Source of the DNA: Rothia sp. (in: high G+C Gram-positive bacteria) | GTDB taxonomy: Bacteria > Actinomycetota > Actinomycetes > Actinomycetales > Micrococcaceae | NCBI GenBank assembly: GCA_030529845.1 | Contig: JAUMWB010000001.1 | Span: 434,001-498,000 of the forward strand | DNA: 64,000 nucleotides | Direction: 5' to 3' | Part shown: piece after piece, positions 49,405-58,528 of the stretch | Layout of the letters: every line of letters begins with the position of its first letter | Numbering within the stretch: position 1 is the first letter of the stretch | Translations under genes and position numbers: made by a program | The notes under the pieces: model-generated | Database searches by the model: none | What the model was told of the DNA's origin: nothing | What the model saw: the letters and a program-made list of their open reading frames with translations, nothing else

Positions 49405-50694
49405 GTGACTACCCAATCCGACGACACCACCCTCAATGTAGACCTCGATAAGGCCCGCCAGTTTGGCCGCGTGGACGAGGACGGCCACGTTTTCGTGATC
49501 GTTGACGGTGAAGAATACGCAGTAGGCCAGGTTCCCGGCGCATCTGCCGATGAGGCCCTTGGCTACTTTGCCCGCAAGTTTGAGAACTTCGAAGCCCAGG
49601 TTGCCCTGCTCGAAGAGCGCGTAGAGCGCAAGGCCAAGGCAGCTGACCTTCAGAAGGCTGCTGCCCACCTGGGCCAGCAGGTTGCTGTGCGCAACATGGT
49701 AGGCGACTACGCAGCCCTGCAAGAACGCCTGGTTGCCCTGGTTGGCAAGATTAATGAGCGTGAAGAAGCCGAGAAGACCGAAAGCACTGAAGCCCGCCAG
49801 GCAGCTCTTGAAGCTCGTGAGGCCATTGTGTCTGAGGCTGAAGCTATCGTGGCTAAGGACGACTCCGCTATTCACTGGAAGAACTCCCACGCCCGCATGA
49901 ACGAGCTCTTCGAAGAATGGAAGAAGACCCAGAAGGAACACCACCTGGCTAAGAGTGTTGAGGACGAGCTGTGGAAGCGTTTCCGCGCTGCCCGCACCAG
50001 CTTTGACCGCCGTCGTCGTGCCCACTTCTCCCAGCTCGATGAGGCTAACGCCAAGGCTAAGCGCGTGAAGGAAGCCCTGATTGCTGAGGCTGAGGCTCTG
50101 CAGAACTCCACCGACTGGGCAGCAACCGCAGCTAAGTACCGCGATCTGATGGATCAGTGGAAGGCAGCCCCCCGTGGCACCCGCAAGGAAGATGACGCCC
50201 TGTGGGCCCGCTTCCGCGCAGCCCAGGACGTCTTCTTTGATGCCCGCACCGCTGTGAATGCTGAGCTGGATAAGGAGTTCGAGGCCAACCTTCAGGCTAA
50301 GGAAGCCCTGCTGGAAGAGGCCCGCTGCATCCTTCCTGTTACTGATATCGCTGCGGCTAAGAAGGCCCTCGAGGGTATTCTAGACCGCTGGGAAGCTATC
50401 GGACGCGTGCCCCGCAACTCCGTGCGTCGTGTTGAGCAGGAGCTGCGCAAGGTCCAGGACGAAATCCACCGTGCCGAAAACGCTAAGTGGCAGAAGACTG
50501 ACCCTGCTAAGCAGGCTCGCGCTAACTCCATGCTGACCCAGCTGGAGGACGCGATCGCTGGTCTCGAAGCAGATCTCGCCAAGGCTGAAGCCAGCGGCAA
50601 TGCCCAGAAGATCAAGAAGGCCAAGGAAGCCCTGGACGCCCGCAAGCAGTGGCTAGAGACCCTCAAGGCCTCTTCCGCTGAGTTCGGCGCCTAA
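49405..50694 (+). CDS. DUF349 repeat protein of unknown function
   Basis: A 429-residue, highly charged, mostly helical protein with three DUF349 repeats: HWKNSHARMNELFEEWKKT..LWKRFRAAR (~150-210), DWAATAAKYRDLMDQWKAA..LWARFRAAQ (~235-290) and AAKKALEGILDRWEAIGRV (~310-365). A beta-type N-terminal segment (GRVDEDGHVFVIVDGEEYAVGQV) and coiled coils flank them. Each repeat has the conserved Trp. The domain is widespread in bacteria; its biochemical role is not known to me. The start is GTG with a weak ribosome site. It is divergent from hisS and has a strong terminator. Confidence 0.88.
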   Translation: MTTQSDDTTLNVDLDKARQFGRVDEDGHVFVIVDGEEYAVGQVPGASADEALGYFARKFENFEAQVALLEERVERKAKAADLQKAAAHLGQQVAVRNMVGDYAALQERLVALVGKINEREEAEKTESTEARQAALEAREAIVSEAEAIVAKDDSAIHWKNSHARMNELFEEWKKTQKEHHLAKSVEDELWKRFRAARTSFDRRRRAHFSQLDEANAKAKRVKEALIAEAEALQNSTDWAATAAKYRDLMDQWKAAPRGTRKEDDALWARFRAAQDVFFDARTAVNAELDKEFEANLQAKEALLEEARCILPVTDIAAAKKALEGILDRWEAIGRVPRNSVRRVEQELRKVQDEIHRAENAKWQKTDPAKQARANSMLTQLEDAIAGLEADLAKAEASGNAQKIKKAKEALDARKQWLETLKASSAEFGA

Positions 50695-50733
50695 ACCTGA
50701 CGCTTTGTCTGTGACGTCTTTGTGACGCAGAAT

Positions 50734-50767
50734 CCCCCGTCTACCGATCGGTAGACGGGGGATTTTT
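50734..50767 (+). terminator. Terminator after the DUF349 gene
   Basis: CCCCCGTCTACC (50734-50745) pairs perfectly with GGTAGACGGGGG (50750-50761) around a GATC tetraloop, followed by ATTTTT on the plus strand. Confidence 0.9.
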
Positions 50768-50803
50768 GTGGATAAGCCTACCTGGCTAGCCTACTTATCC
50801 ACA
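50767..50803. repeat. Inverted pair of consensus DnaA boxes
   Basis: TGTGGATAAG (50767-50776) and CTTATCCACA (50794-50803) are exact reverse complements, 17 bases apart. Each contains TTATCCACA, a perfect match to the classical DnaA 9-mer. They lie between the DUF349 terminator and the promoter of the next gene. Confidence 0.65.
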
Positions 50804-50821
50804 GCCTGACAGATTTTTCTC

Positions 50822-50848
50822 TTGCACCCGACGCTAATGTGCTAGAAC
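50822..50848 (+). promoter_or_regulatory. Promoter of the AbiEi-like gene, probably leaderless
   Basis: TTGCAC (50822-50827) and TAGAAC (50843-50848, with TGTGC before it as an extended -10) are 15 bases apart. The -10 ends 6 bases before the ATG at 50855 and there is no Shine-Dalgarno, so the transcript probably starts at or next to the ATG. Confidence 0.5.
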
Positions 50849-50854
50849 GTAGTC

Positions 50855-51625
50855 ATGGAACAAATCAACGTAGTCACTGCCCTCTCAGAGCTCCCCTTCC
50901 CCTTAGCGCCGGTGCCGCACAAGCCAGCAAGCTCCCTGCACCTTATCGCCCGCGACAGCCATTCCTACCTGCCACGAGGAGCAGAAGCGCAGCCGCAGCA
51001 GCAGGAGTCACTTGCACTCGTCCGCCTCTATAGCCAAGAAACCACGCAACTTTCCGCAGATCAGTGGCGAGCCTTCATCAAGGAACGTCAGCTTGTCCAC
51101 CTCCATCACGGCATCTACCGGGAGCCAGAGGACGAACCCACCCCGCTCATGCGGGCAGCCAGCTTGGGGCTGCTCACCCCGGCAGGCTACCACCATCGTA
51201 TCCGCTACTCTCGGACCACCGCAGCCTGGGTCCTAGGCTACCTGCCCGAGCTACCGGAGGGGCGCCTGCACGTTGATTACGACCGGGATAACCGCTTCAA
51301 CCTGCCCCGCCCCTGCCGGGCGAACTTTGCAAGCCATCAGGCCCAGTTACGCCCCTACGACACCATGACTATCGGGCCCATTCGCCTCACCACACCCCTC
51401 AAGACAGCCCTGGATATCATCACCCATTCTCTCGATGAGAGCGACCTGGCCATCGTCAGAGCAATCCTGCTCGATAGCCACAACAGCGTCACGCCTGAGC
51501 TTCTGCTCCAGAGCGCCCGAGAACACATCAACCTGAAAGCTACAGCCCTACTCAGGGCTCAACACCTGGCCCACCAGCTCATGGCGGGGCCCTTGCGACT
51601 GGGGCCTAGCCCTGTTGGTTCATGA
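50855..51625 (+). CDS. AbiEi-like winged-helix protein, unpaired
   Basis: A 256-residue protein resembling the antitoxin/regulator AbiEi group. An N-terminal winged-helix segment (LSADQWRAFIKERQLVHLHHGIYREP, residues ~65-95) is followed by a middle domain (AWVLGYLPELPEGRLHVDY, then TIGPIRLTTPLKTALDII) of the type seen in many actinobacterial orphan AbiEi-domain proteins. In classical type IV systems AbiEi represses a nucleotidyltransferase toxin AbiEii; no such gene is adjacent. The last 20 bases overlap the 3' end of convergent rel. It is likely leaderless, and DnaA boxes lie upstream. Function is not established. Confidence 0.6.
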   Translation: MEQINVVTALSELPFPLAPVPHKPASSLHLIARDSHSYLPRGAEAQPQQQESLALVRLYSQETTQLSADQWRAFIKERQLVHLHHGIYREPEDEPTPLMRAASLGLLTPAGYHHRIRYSRTTAAWVLGYLPELPEGRLHVDYDRDNRFNLPRPCRANFASHQAQLRPYDTMTIGPIRLTTPLKTALDIITHSLDESDLAIVRAILLDSHNSVTPELLLQSAREHINLKATALLRAQHLAHQLMAGPLRLGPSPVGS

Positions 51626-53984
51626 GCGGACGGGAACCGGTCAGCCGGTAGGCGTTGTAAATACCGGGAACGTTGCGAATCTGGTTCAGCAGGTGCTCCA
51701 TCATGAACCGATCTGAGAGCTCCACGGTGTACCGGTTGACCACAAAACGTTCATCGCTGGTGTGTACCTTGGCGTCCACAATGTTGCAGCCGGCCTCAGA
51801 AATCACCCGGATGGTGTCTGAGAGGAGGGCCTTACGGTCAATGCCCTCAACCTGGATTGATACTCGATAGACAGAGTTACTGTTAGAAGCCCACTCCACC
51901 GCGGTCTGGCGGGGGTCATCGGCCTGGCTCAACACATTGGGGCAGTCAGTACGATGCACCGAAATACCCTGCAAGCGGGTGACAATACCGACGATGTCGT
52001 CCGGGGGGACGGGGGTGCAGCAGCGGGCAATCTTGGTCAAGATACCCTCGGCACCGGGGACAACCACGCCATTATCGTCACCAACCGAGCGGCGGTTAGA
52101 TACCAGTGAGGCATCAAAACTATCCAGCTCAAGGGTCTGATCGACCTCGTCCTCACCGTAGTAGAGGTTCACCAGGGAGGTAATGACGGCCTGGGTCTCT
52201 ACCTCGTTCTCACCCACAGCGTGGTAAAGAGTAGCGACATCGTGCTTGTGGAGATCCTGAGCCACCTGCAGCATGAGCTCAGGGGTCATCATCTTGGTCA
52301 GGGGTAGCTCGTGCTGGCGCATAGCCTTGACCACGCGCTCCTTGCCCCGGTTCACAGCCTCGATACGACGGCCCTTAGCGTAGTGCTGGCGAATCTTAGT
52401 ACGGGCCTTGCTAGTGCGAACAAACTTGAGCCAGTCCTCGCTCGGGGCGTGGTTCTCGTCCTTGGTTGTCTGAATCTCAACCGTTGAGGCTGTTTCGAGC
52501 TCGGTGTGCAGGGGCACCAGCTTACCGTTGACCTTAGCGCCGATAGTGCGATCCCCCACCTCGGTGTGGATAGCGTAGGCAAAGTCGACGGGGGTTGAGC
52601 CTACCGGCAGGCTAATGGGCTTGCCCTGCGGGGTCAGCACCACAATCTCATCGGTCTCAAGTCGCTCTGAAAGCTGCTGGTAGAACTGCTCCGGCTCGGG
52701 GTTAGAGTTAGAAATCTCAGAAATCGACTGCAGAATACCGATGTTAAAGGCAGCAGTATGGGTACCGGGCTCCTTGAAGGAAAGATCCACCTTCTCGCCG
52801 CGGGATGCAGCCTTGTACCGCCAGTGGGCAGCCACACCGTATTCAGCTTCTTCATGCATCTTGTAGGTGCGAATCTGAATCTCAAGGGGCAGACCACCGG
52901 GCCCGTTAACCGTCATGTGCAGGGACTGGTAGTGGTTGTGCTTAGGCTGCTTGATGTAGTCCTTGAAGCGCCCAGGAACCGCCGTCCATAGCGACATCAC
53001 ATGCCCCAGCGCGGTGTAGCAGTCGTTCTCGTCCTCCACCATGATACGCACGGCCAGAATATCGTTGATTTCATCGAAGCTCTTACCCTTGGTCTTCATT
53101 TTCTGATGAATCGAGTAGTAGTGCTTGGGGCGGCCAGTCACGGTAGCTTCGATGCCCACCTGGGCCAGGCGGTCCTCAATCGTCACACGGGCCTCAGCCA
53201 GATACTTTTCAAGCTTGGGGGTGCGCTCGCCCACCATACGCACAATCTCGGCGTAGATATCGGGGCTCATGGCTGCAAACGAGAGGTCTTCAAGCTCCCA
53301 CTTAATGGTATTCAGACCCAGGCGGTGGGCCAGCGGAGCATAAATCTGCAAGGTCTCCTCAGCCTTGCGGGCCGCAGAAGCACCGGAGACAAACCGCCAG
53401 GTACGGGCGTTATGCAAGCGGTCAGCCAGCTTAATGAGCAGAACGCGCACATCCCGAGACATGGAAATGACCAGCTTACGAATTGTCTCAATGGGGGCGT
53501 TATCACCGTAACTGACCTTATCTAGCTTGGTCACCCCATCAACCAGGTAGGCAACCTCCGGGCCGAAGTCAGCGGTCAGCTGCTCCTGGGTATAGTCCGT
53601 ATCCTCCACCGTATCGTGTAGCAGGCCAGCGACCAGCACAGGGCCGGTAGCACCAATCTCAGCCAAGATAGTGGTCACAGCTACCGGGTGGGTAATGTAG
53701 GGGTCCCCGCTCTTGCGCTTCTGCCCCCGGTGGTAATGGTTTGCCACCTGGAAGGCTCGCTGCAGCACCTCAAGATCTTCCTCAGGGTGGTACTTCTTAA
53801 CGGTTCGAATCACAGGAGCCAGGACCGGCGAAAAACGCGGTGCCGGGCCTTCAGGCTGCTCCCGACCAAACACCAGGCGGGTGGGTACACGCCCCGAGGC
53901 AGACATGACCCGGTGCGACCCACGAACCGGCCGTTTCTCCCCTACCTGGGCTACCTTCTGGGTGCTCTCTCCTGACCGGTTCAT
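51606..53984 (-). CDS. rel: Bifunctional (p)ppGpp synthetase/hydrolase Rel
   Basis: A 792-residue stringent-response enzyme. The order of domains is: HD hydrolase (HRGQKRKSGDPYITHP, LLHDTVEDTDY, residues ~90-140), synthetase (GRPKHYYSIHQKMK, ILAVRIMVEDENDCY, ~275-330), TGS (VLTPQGKPISLPVGSTPVDFAYAIH), a helical and zinc-finger-like region (ARCCTPVPPDDIVGIV) and a C-terminal ACT domain (GIDRKALLSDTIRVISEAG). Both active sites look intact, so it should make and degrade the alarmone. It is downstream of secDF, whose terminator separates them, and convergent with the AbiEi-like gene. Confidence 0.96.
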   Translation of the reverse strand: MNRSGESTQKVAQVGEKRPVRGSHRVMSASGRVPTRLVFGREQPEGPAPRFSPVLAPVIRTVKKYHPEEDLEVLQRAFQVANHYHRGQKRKSGDPYITHPVAVTTILAEIGATGPVLVAGLLHDTVEDTDYTQEQLTADFGPEVAYLVDGVTKLDKVSYGDNAPIETIRKLVISMSRDVRVLLIKLADRLHNARTWRFVSGASAARKAEETLQIYAPLAHRLGLNTIKWELEDLSFAAMSPDIYAEIVRMVGERTPKLEKYLAEARVTIEDRLAQVGIEATVTGRPKHYYSIHQKMKTKGKSFDEINDILAVRIMVEDENDCYTALGHVMSLWTAVPGRFKDYIKQPKHNHYQSLHMTVNGPGGLPLEIQIRTYKMHEEAEYGVAAHWRYKAASRGEKVDLSFKEPGTHTAAFNIGILQSISEISNSNPEPEQFYQQLSERLETDEIVVLTPQGKPISLPVGSTPVDFAYAIHTEVGDRTIGAKVNGKLVPLHTELETASTVEIQTTKDENHAPSEDWLKFVRTSKARTKIRQHYAKGRRIEAVNRGKERVVKAMRQHELPLTKMMTPELMLQVAQDLHKHDVATLYHAVGENEVETQAVITSLVNLYYGEDEVDQTLELDSFDASLVSNRRSVGDDNGVVVPGAEGILTKIARCCTPVPPDDIVGIVTRLQGISVHRTDCPNVLSQADDPRQTAVEWASNSNSVYRVSIQVEGIDRKALLSDTIRVISEAGCNIVDAKVHTSDERFVVNRYTVELSDRFMMEHLLNQIRNVPGIYNAYRLTGSRPLMNQQG

Positions 53985-54052
53985 GCCCTATTCCCCCTCA
54001 AACTGATTTACACGTGTGGGACTATCTTAGATTAATTCCACACTCTGCGTAA

Positions 54053-54085
54053 GAAAAACGGGAGCGAACTACTGTCCACTCCCGT
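54053..54085 (-). terminator. Terminator after secF
   Basis: ACGGGAG (54058-54064) pairs with CTCCCGT (54079-54085), with inner pairings, and on the minus strand TTTTT follows the stem directly. It lies 33 bases after the secF stop and before rel. Confidence 0.75.
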
Positions 54086-54117
54086 CTCTAGGGCAAAAGG
54101 CCTAGCTATAAGCCCCT

Positions 54118-55191
54118 CTAGCTTTCAAGGTTAACCGGATGCACCGTCACGCTCACCGGGTCTGACGGCTGAGCGGCGGCGTCCTGACGCTCACCGATTT
54201 CCTGGTCCTGCCCCTGACGGGCGCGGCGGACCACATCGGTATGCTCACGCACGCCCTTCTCACCCAGGCGCAGGGCAGCGTAGGCGGGAGCCGCCACAAA
54301 GAGGGTACCCAGAGTGCCGATGATGATACCGACAAAGAGGGCTAGGGAGAGGTCCTTGAGAGTACCCGCCCCCAGGAGCAGGGCGCCGATAAAGAGAATC
54401 GAGCCCACCGGCAAAATACCCACAATCGAGGTGTTGATAGAGCGCACCAGGGTCTGATTGACCGCTAGGTTGACCTGCTCAGCAAAGGTAGTATCGCGAC
54501 GCTTCTCTAGCCCCTCGGTATTCTCACGAATCTTATCGAAGACCACCACCGTGTCATAGAGCGAGTAGCTCAACACGGTCAGGAAGCCGATAATCGCACT
54601 GGGGGTAATCTCAAAGCCAATCAGGGCGTAGAGGCCCACGGTGGTCACGATGGTAAAGATCAGGCCAGCAATTGCCGAGACCGACATCTTCCAGGTGCGG
54701 AAGTACAGAGCCATACCGATCATCACCAGCAGAATAAACCAGACCAGACCCACCAGAGCCTGCTGGGTCACCCCTGCGCCCCAGGTGGGGCCCACGAAAG
54801 ACGACGTCACCTGATCAGCGCCCACACCGTAGGCGGTCTGCAGGGCTTGTCCCACTGCCAGAGTCTCATCGTCCGTCAGCTCACTCATCTGAGCACGCAC
54901 GGTACCCGCAGCGATATTGGTGACGCGCACGTCCGTCGCCTCGGGGGCGGCGTCAGCAATTGCCTGCTGACCAATCGTAATGTCGGTGTTGGCCACCTGC
55001 GACACGGTGAACTCAGAACCACCGCGGAACTCAATACCCAGATTAAAGCCACCGCGCACCACCGGCACCAGGGCCGCCAGCATAACCAGGAGCAGGGCAA
55101 CCGCCAGCCACAGGCGACGCTTAGGCACAAACCCAAACGACCGCTGACCAGAATGCAGTTCATTACCGAACTGAGCGAGTTTATTAGCCAC
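54118..55191 (-). CDS. secF: Protein translocase subunit SecF
   Basis: A 357-residue membrane protein that with SecD uses the proton gradient to help pull proteins out of the Sec channel. The first helix is WLAVALLLVMLAALVPVV; the periplasmic-type P1 domain contains GIEFRGGSEFTVSQV; five further helices include the conserved YDTVVVFDKIREN. The C-terminal ~50 residues are a charged cytoplasmic tail. The GTG start overlaps the last codons of secD by 8 bases and has GAGGAGG before it. Confidence 0.95.
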   Translation of the reverse strand: MANKLAQFGNELHSGQRSFGFVPKRRLWLAVALLLVMLAALVPVVRGGFNLGIEFRGGSEFTVSQVANTDITIGQQAIADAAPEATDVRVTNIAAGTVRAQMSELTDDETLAVGQALQTAYGVGADQVTSSFVGPTWGAGVTQQALVGLVWFILLVMIGMALYFRTWKMSVSAIAGLIFTIVTTVGLYALIGFEITPSAIIGFLTVLSYSLYDTVVVFDKIRENTEGLEKRRDTTFAEQVNLAVNQTLVRSINTSIVGILPVGSILFIGALLLGAGTLKDLSLALFVGIIIGTLGTLFVAAPAYAALRLGEKGVREHTDVVRRARQGQDQEIGERQDAAAQPSDPVSVTVHPVNLES

Positions 55192-56938
55192 GGCGGGCCT
55201 CCTCGGTAGTGGTGGAATCTCCTGAGGTTAGGGGCTCAGCAGGGGTACTCCCCTGTACTCCTTCAGCTTCAGCTGCCTCAGCTGCCTCAGCGGCCAGGCG
55301 CTCGCGGCGCTTACGCTCAGCTAGGGATAGGGCGCCTTCAGCTTCTTCGGGAGTGCGGACGCGCCCCGCACCCCGGTAGAGCGGGGTTGAGCCGAGTGCT
55401 ACCGGGTCCATACCCGAGAAGCGTCCGCCGTTTCGGAAGTAGTCCTTGCGGCCTAAGAGAACCATGAGCGGGTGGATGAAGAGGAAGGTGATAATCAAGT
55501 CAGATAGCGCGGTCAGGCCCAGGGTGAAGGCAAAGCCGCGCACGTTACCGACAGAAGCGAAGTAGAGCACCACAGCAGCTAACAGGTTTACGGCCTTGGA
55601 AGCCAGGATGGTGCGCTTGGCACGGAGCCAGCCGTGGTCGATAGCGGCAGGAATGGTGCGGCCGGCACGAATCTCATCACGGATACGCTCGAAGTAGACA
55701 ATGAAGGAGTCAGCCATCAGACCGATGGAGACAATCAGGCCGGCAACACCCGCCAGTGACAGACGATAGTTCATCAGGTGACCCAGCAGCACAATCACAC
55801 CGTAGGAGAGCAGACCCGCAACGATAATCGAGGTGATGTTAACCAGGCCGACCAGACGGTACTGGAAGAGGGAGTAGACAAACACCAGAAGCAGACCAAT
55901 CAGACCGGCGATTAAACCCATCTTGAGCTGGTCAGAACCCAGGGTCGCTGAAATCTGCTGCTCAGACTGAATAGTGAAGCTAATGGGCAGGGCACCGTAC
56001 TTGAGCTGCTCAGCCAGGTTTGCGGCGTCCTGCTCGGTGAAGTTACCGGTAATTTGGGGCTGGCCGTTGGTAATGACCGCCTGGGTGACGGGGGAAGAAA
56101 GGACCTGGCCATCAAGCATGATGGCGAAACGGGCTCGAGGGTCGGACGCGTTGGCACCGCGAATTGCGTTCAGGCGGGTAGTGACGTCCTTGAAAGTCTG
56201 GGTAGCAGCCTCGTTAAAGACAATGTTCACGCCCCACTGGCCGGTGGCGAAGCCGGTTGAGCTAGCCACCTGAGAGTAGGAGGCGGTATCAATATCAGTA
56301 CCCTCAATTTCGATGGGGCCCAGGATGTACTTCTCACTACCATCTGATGCGCAAGCAACAATGGCGGCGTTGGGATCCTGGTTGGAGGTATCCACGTTAG
56401 CGGGGACGGTGCAGTCCAGCTGCTCGTACTGGCGCCAGAGGTCGCCTGTCACCCAGTTGTAGTCGGACCCGTCAGTGGGTTCAGCCGTCGGTGAGGGTAG
56501 GGCGTCCTCGGTAGCGGCAGCGTCCGCCGCAACAGCCTGCGGGGTGCCAGCGTTAATGACCGCGCGGAAGCTCATTTGCGCCGAGGTCTGAATCAGATCA
56601 CGGGTTTCTGAGCTCAAGCTACCTGGCACAGAAACAACGACGTTCTGGCCCGACTGGGTGGTCACTTCAGCTTCTGCCACGCCCGCGCCATCGACGCGCT
56701 GTCGGATAATTTCAACAGCCTGGTCGAGCTGTTCAGCAGTAATTGCCTCGCTAGAGGAATCGTTGGTCTCGGGCGAGAGAATGAGCTGGGTACCACCAGA
56801 GAGATCTAGGGCCAGCTTGGGAAGCCAGGTGCCCCCGGCAAAGGTCGTGCCGAAGATACCTCCGGCCAGTAAGAGCAACACCAGGGCCATCGAGGCAAGT
56901 GCGCCTCTGGCTTTGGTGACGTGGGATGGTTGAGCCAT
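55184..56938 (-). CDS. secD: Protein translocase subunit SecD
   Basis: About 584 residues. The N-terminal helix (ALASMALVLLLLAGGIFG) precedes KLALDLSGGTQLILSPE, and a long external P1 region follows with VEIIRQRVDGAGVAEAEV and a Pro/Thr/Asp-rich insertion near residue 170. Six C-terminal helices follow, with AGVAGLIVSIGLMADSFIVYFERIRDE. The tail is charged and Ala/Glu-rich. The ATG at 56938, with AAGGGG five bases upstream, was chosen over an in-frame start 24 codons earlier. It acts with secF and yajC in the membrane. Confidence 0.95.
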   Translation of the reverse strand: MAQPSHVTKARGALASMALVLLLLAGGIFGTTFAGGTWLPKLALDLSGGTQLILSPETNDSSSEAITAEQLDQAVEIIRQRVDGAGVAEAEVTTQSGQNVVVSVPGSLSSETRDLIQTSAQMSFRAVINAGTPQAVAADAAATEDALPSPTAEPTDGSDYNWVTGDLWRQYEQLDCTVPANVDTSNQDPNAAIVACASDGSEKYILGPIEIEGTDIDTASYSQVASSTGFATGQWGVNIVFNEAATQTFKDVTTRLNAIRGANASDPRARFAIMLDGQVLSSPVTQAVITNGQPQITGNFTEQDAANLAEQLKYGALPISFTIQSEQQISATLGSDQLKMGLIAGLIGLLLVFVYSLFQYRLVGLVNITSIIVAGLLSYGVIVLLGHLMNYRLSLAGVAGLIVSIGLMADSFIVYFERIRDEIRAGRTIPAAIDHGWLRAKRTILASKAVNLLAAVVLYFASVGNVRGFAFTLGLTALSDLIITFLFIHPLMVLLGRKDYFRNGGRFSGMDPVALGSTPLYRGAGRVRTPEEAEGALSLAERKRRERLAAEAAEAAEAEGVQGSTPAEPLTSGDSTTTEEARRG

Positions 56939-56981
56939 CGGTACCCCTTCAGGTGAGTGGGTTCGTGAAACATGAAAAGGC

Positions 56982-57008
56982 GCGCCACCTCCGCAAAAGA
57001 GGTAGCGC
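56982..57008 (-). terminator. Hairpin between yajC and secD
   Basis: GCGCCACCTC (56982-56991) pairs with GAGGTAGCGC (56999-57008) with one mismatch, 16 bases after the yajC stop; the minus strand then reads CGCGCCTTTTCATG. It could be a partial terminator that lowers secDF expression relative to yajC. Confidence 0.5.
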
Positions 57009-57023
57009 ACCTGAGATTAGTGT

Positions 57024-57371
57024 TTAGTTCTTGGGGTCGTCTGCGACTTCACCCTGAATCACAGGACGCTGGCCGTCAGTAGTCGGGGCGGTAAGGGTGT
57101 CGTCCTCGATGCTGGTAACGGTCATGAGGTGGACCTTGGCCACGGTACCGGGGGCGATTTCCAGGTGGGCGGTGTTAGCTTCCTTGTCGATGGAGACTAC
57201 CGATCCATAGAGGCCGAAATTGGTCATGACCTGGGTACCTGGCACCATGGCGTCCTGGCGTTCTTTAATCTGCTGCTGGGCCTTTTTGGCGCGACGTGCG
57301 GGGAGCACGATGAGTACCAGCATCATGATGCCTAGGAGTAGGAGCATAAACAGGGGTGAGCCTGACTGCAC
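57024..57371 (-). CDS. yajC: Preprotein translocase subunit YajC
   Basis: About 115 residues. One membrane helix (LFMLLLLGIMMLVLIVLPARRAKK) is followed by a small YajC domain with the conserved KERQDAMVPGTQVMTNFGLYGSVVSID. It associates with SecDF. The GTG at 57371 with GAGGG upstream was chosen; an in-frame ATG 15 codons earlier gives an unlikely proline-rich leader. It lies between ruvB and secD on the same strand, a gene order common in actinobacteria. Confidence 0.93.
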   Translation of the reverse strand: MQSGSPLFMLLLLGIMMLVLIVLPARRAKKAQQQIKERQDAMVPGTQVMTNFGLYGSVVSIDKEANTAHLEIAPGTVAKVHLMTVTSIEDDTLTAPTTDGQRPVIQGEVADDPKN

Positions 57372-57483
57372 GAGAATCCCTCTTAACGTGGTTGATGGGG
57401 GGGGTGAACAAACCAAGTCCCCATTCTATGCTAAGTTCCTTACCCTTGGCTGGCTGCCCCTTGATATTACAGGCGCCCAGCAG

Positions 57484-58521
57484 CTAGGGCAGGTCCGGAG
57501 CCTCCAGTCCGAGGTGCTCCCAGGCCGCAGGCAGGGCAACACGTCCGCGGGGTGTGCGCCCGATTAAGCCCTCTCGGACCAGATAGGGTTCAGCCACGGT
57601 TTCAACGGTTTCGGTCTCTTCACCCACTGCTATAGCCAGGGTAGAAAGGCCTACCGGTCCCCCGCCAAACTTGGTAATCAGAGCTTCAAGCACCGCACGG
57701 TCGAGGCGGTCCAAGCCGCGCTCATCGACCTCGTACATGTTCAAGGCTGTGGCCGCAGCTGAGGCTTCGATACGGTCAATACCATTCACCAGAGCCCAGT
57801 CGCGCACGCGACGTAGCAGGCGGTTGGCGATGCGGGGGGTACCGCGGGAGCGGCCCGCGATTTCAGCGTAACCTTCGGGGCTGATGTTGAGTTCCATCAG
57901 GCCAGCCGACCGGCGGATGACGCTTTCCAGCTCGGTCACGGAGTAAAACTCTAGGTGGCCGGTAAAACCGAAGCGGTCACGCAGAGGCCCAGGCAGCAGG
58001 CCCGCGCGAGTGGTTGCCCCCACCAGTGTGAAGGGCGGTAGTTCTAGCGGGATAGAGGTGGCACCGGCCCCCTTACCCACCACGATGTCCACTCGGAAAT
58101 CTTCCATGGCCATGTAGAGCATTTCTTCTGCCGGGCGACTCATTCGGTGAATTTCATCGAGAAAGAGCACCTCGCCCGGGGTCAGGGAGGAGAGAATCGC
58201 AGCAAGGTCGCCAGAGTGCTGAATAGCCGGGCCGGAGGTAATGCGTAGGGGGGCGTCCATCTCGGCGGCAATAATCATGGCCAGGGTGGTTTTACCCAGG
58301 CCGGGAGGGCCGGATAGGAGCACATGGTCAGCTGAGCGCCCGCGCATCTTCGATGCTTCAAGCACCAGGGACAACTGCTGGCGTACGCGCTGCTGGCCCA
58401 CAAAGTCGTCAAGCGACTTGGGGCGCAAGGCCGCCTCGATCATCTTTTCTTCTGGTTCTTCATCCATCGAAACCAGGCGCTGGCCGGGAATCTGGCCATC
58501 AGCGTGAGGGAACTGGCTCAT
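57484..58521 (-). CDS. ruvB: Holliday junction branch-migration ATPase RuvB
   Basis: A 345-residue AAA+ motor that drives branch migration with RuvA. Walker A is [14 protein letters not shown] (residues ~70-83), Walker [11 protein letters not shown], sensor [18 protein letters not shown], and a C-terminal winged helix has [20 protein letters not shown]. It is 7 bases downstream of ruvA and probably cotranscribed. Confidence 0.97.
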   Translation of the reverse strand: MSQFPHADGQIPGQRLVSMDEEPEEKMIEAALRPKSLDDFVGQQRVRQQLSLVLEASKMRGRSADHVLLSGPPGLGKTTLAMIIAAEMDAPLRITSGPAIQHSGDLAAILSSLTPGEVLFLDEIHRMSRPAEEMLYMAMEDFRVDIVVGKGAGATSIPLELPPFTLVGATTRAGLLPGPLRDRFGFTGHLEFYSVTELESVIRRSAGLMELNISPEGYAEIAGRSRGTPRIANRLLRRVRDWALVNGIDRIEASAAATALNMYEVDERGLDRLDRAVLEALITKFGGGPVGLSTLAIAVGEETETVETVAEPYLVREGLIGRTPRGRVALPAAWEHLGLEAPDLP

Positions 58522-58528
58522 AGACTAT

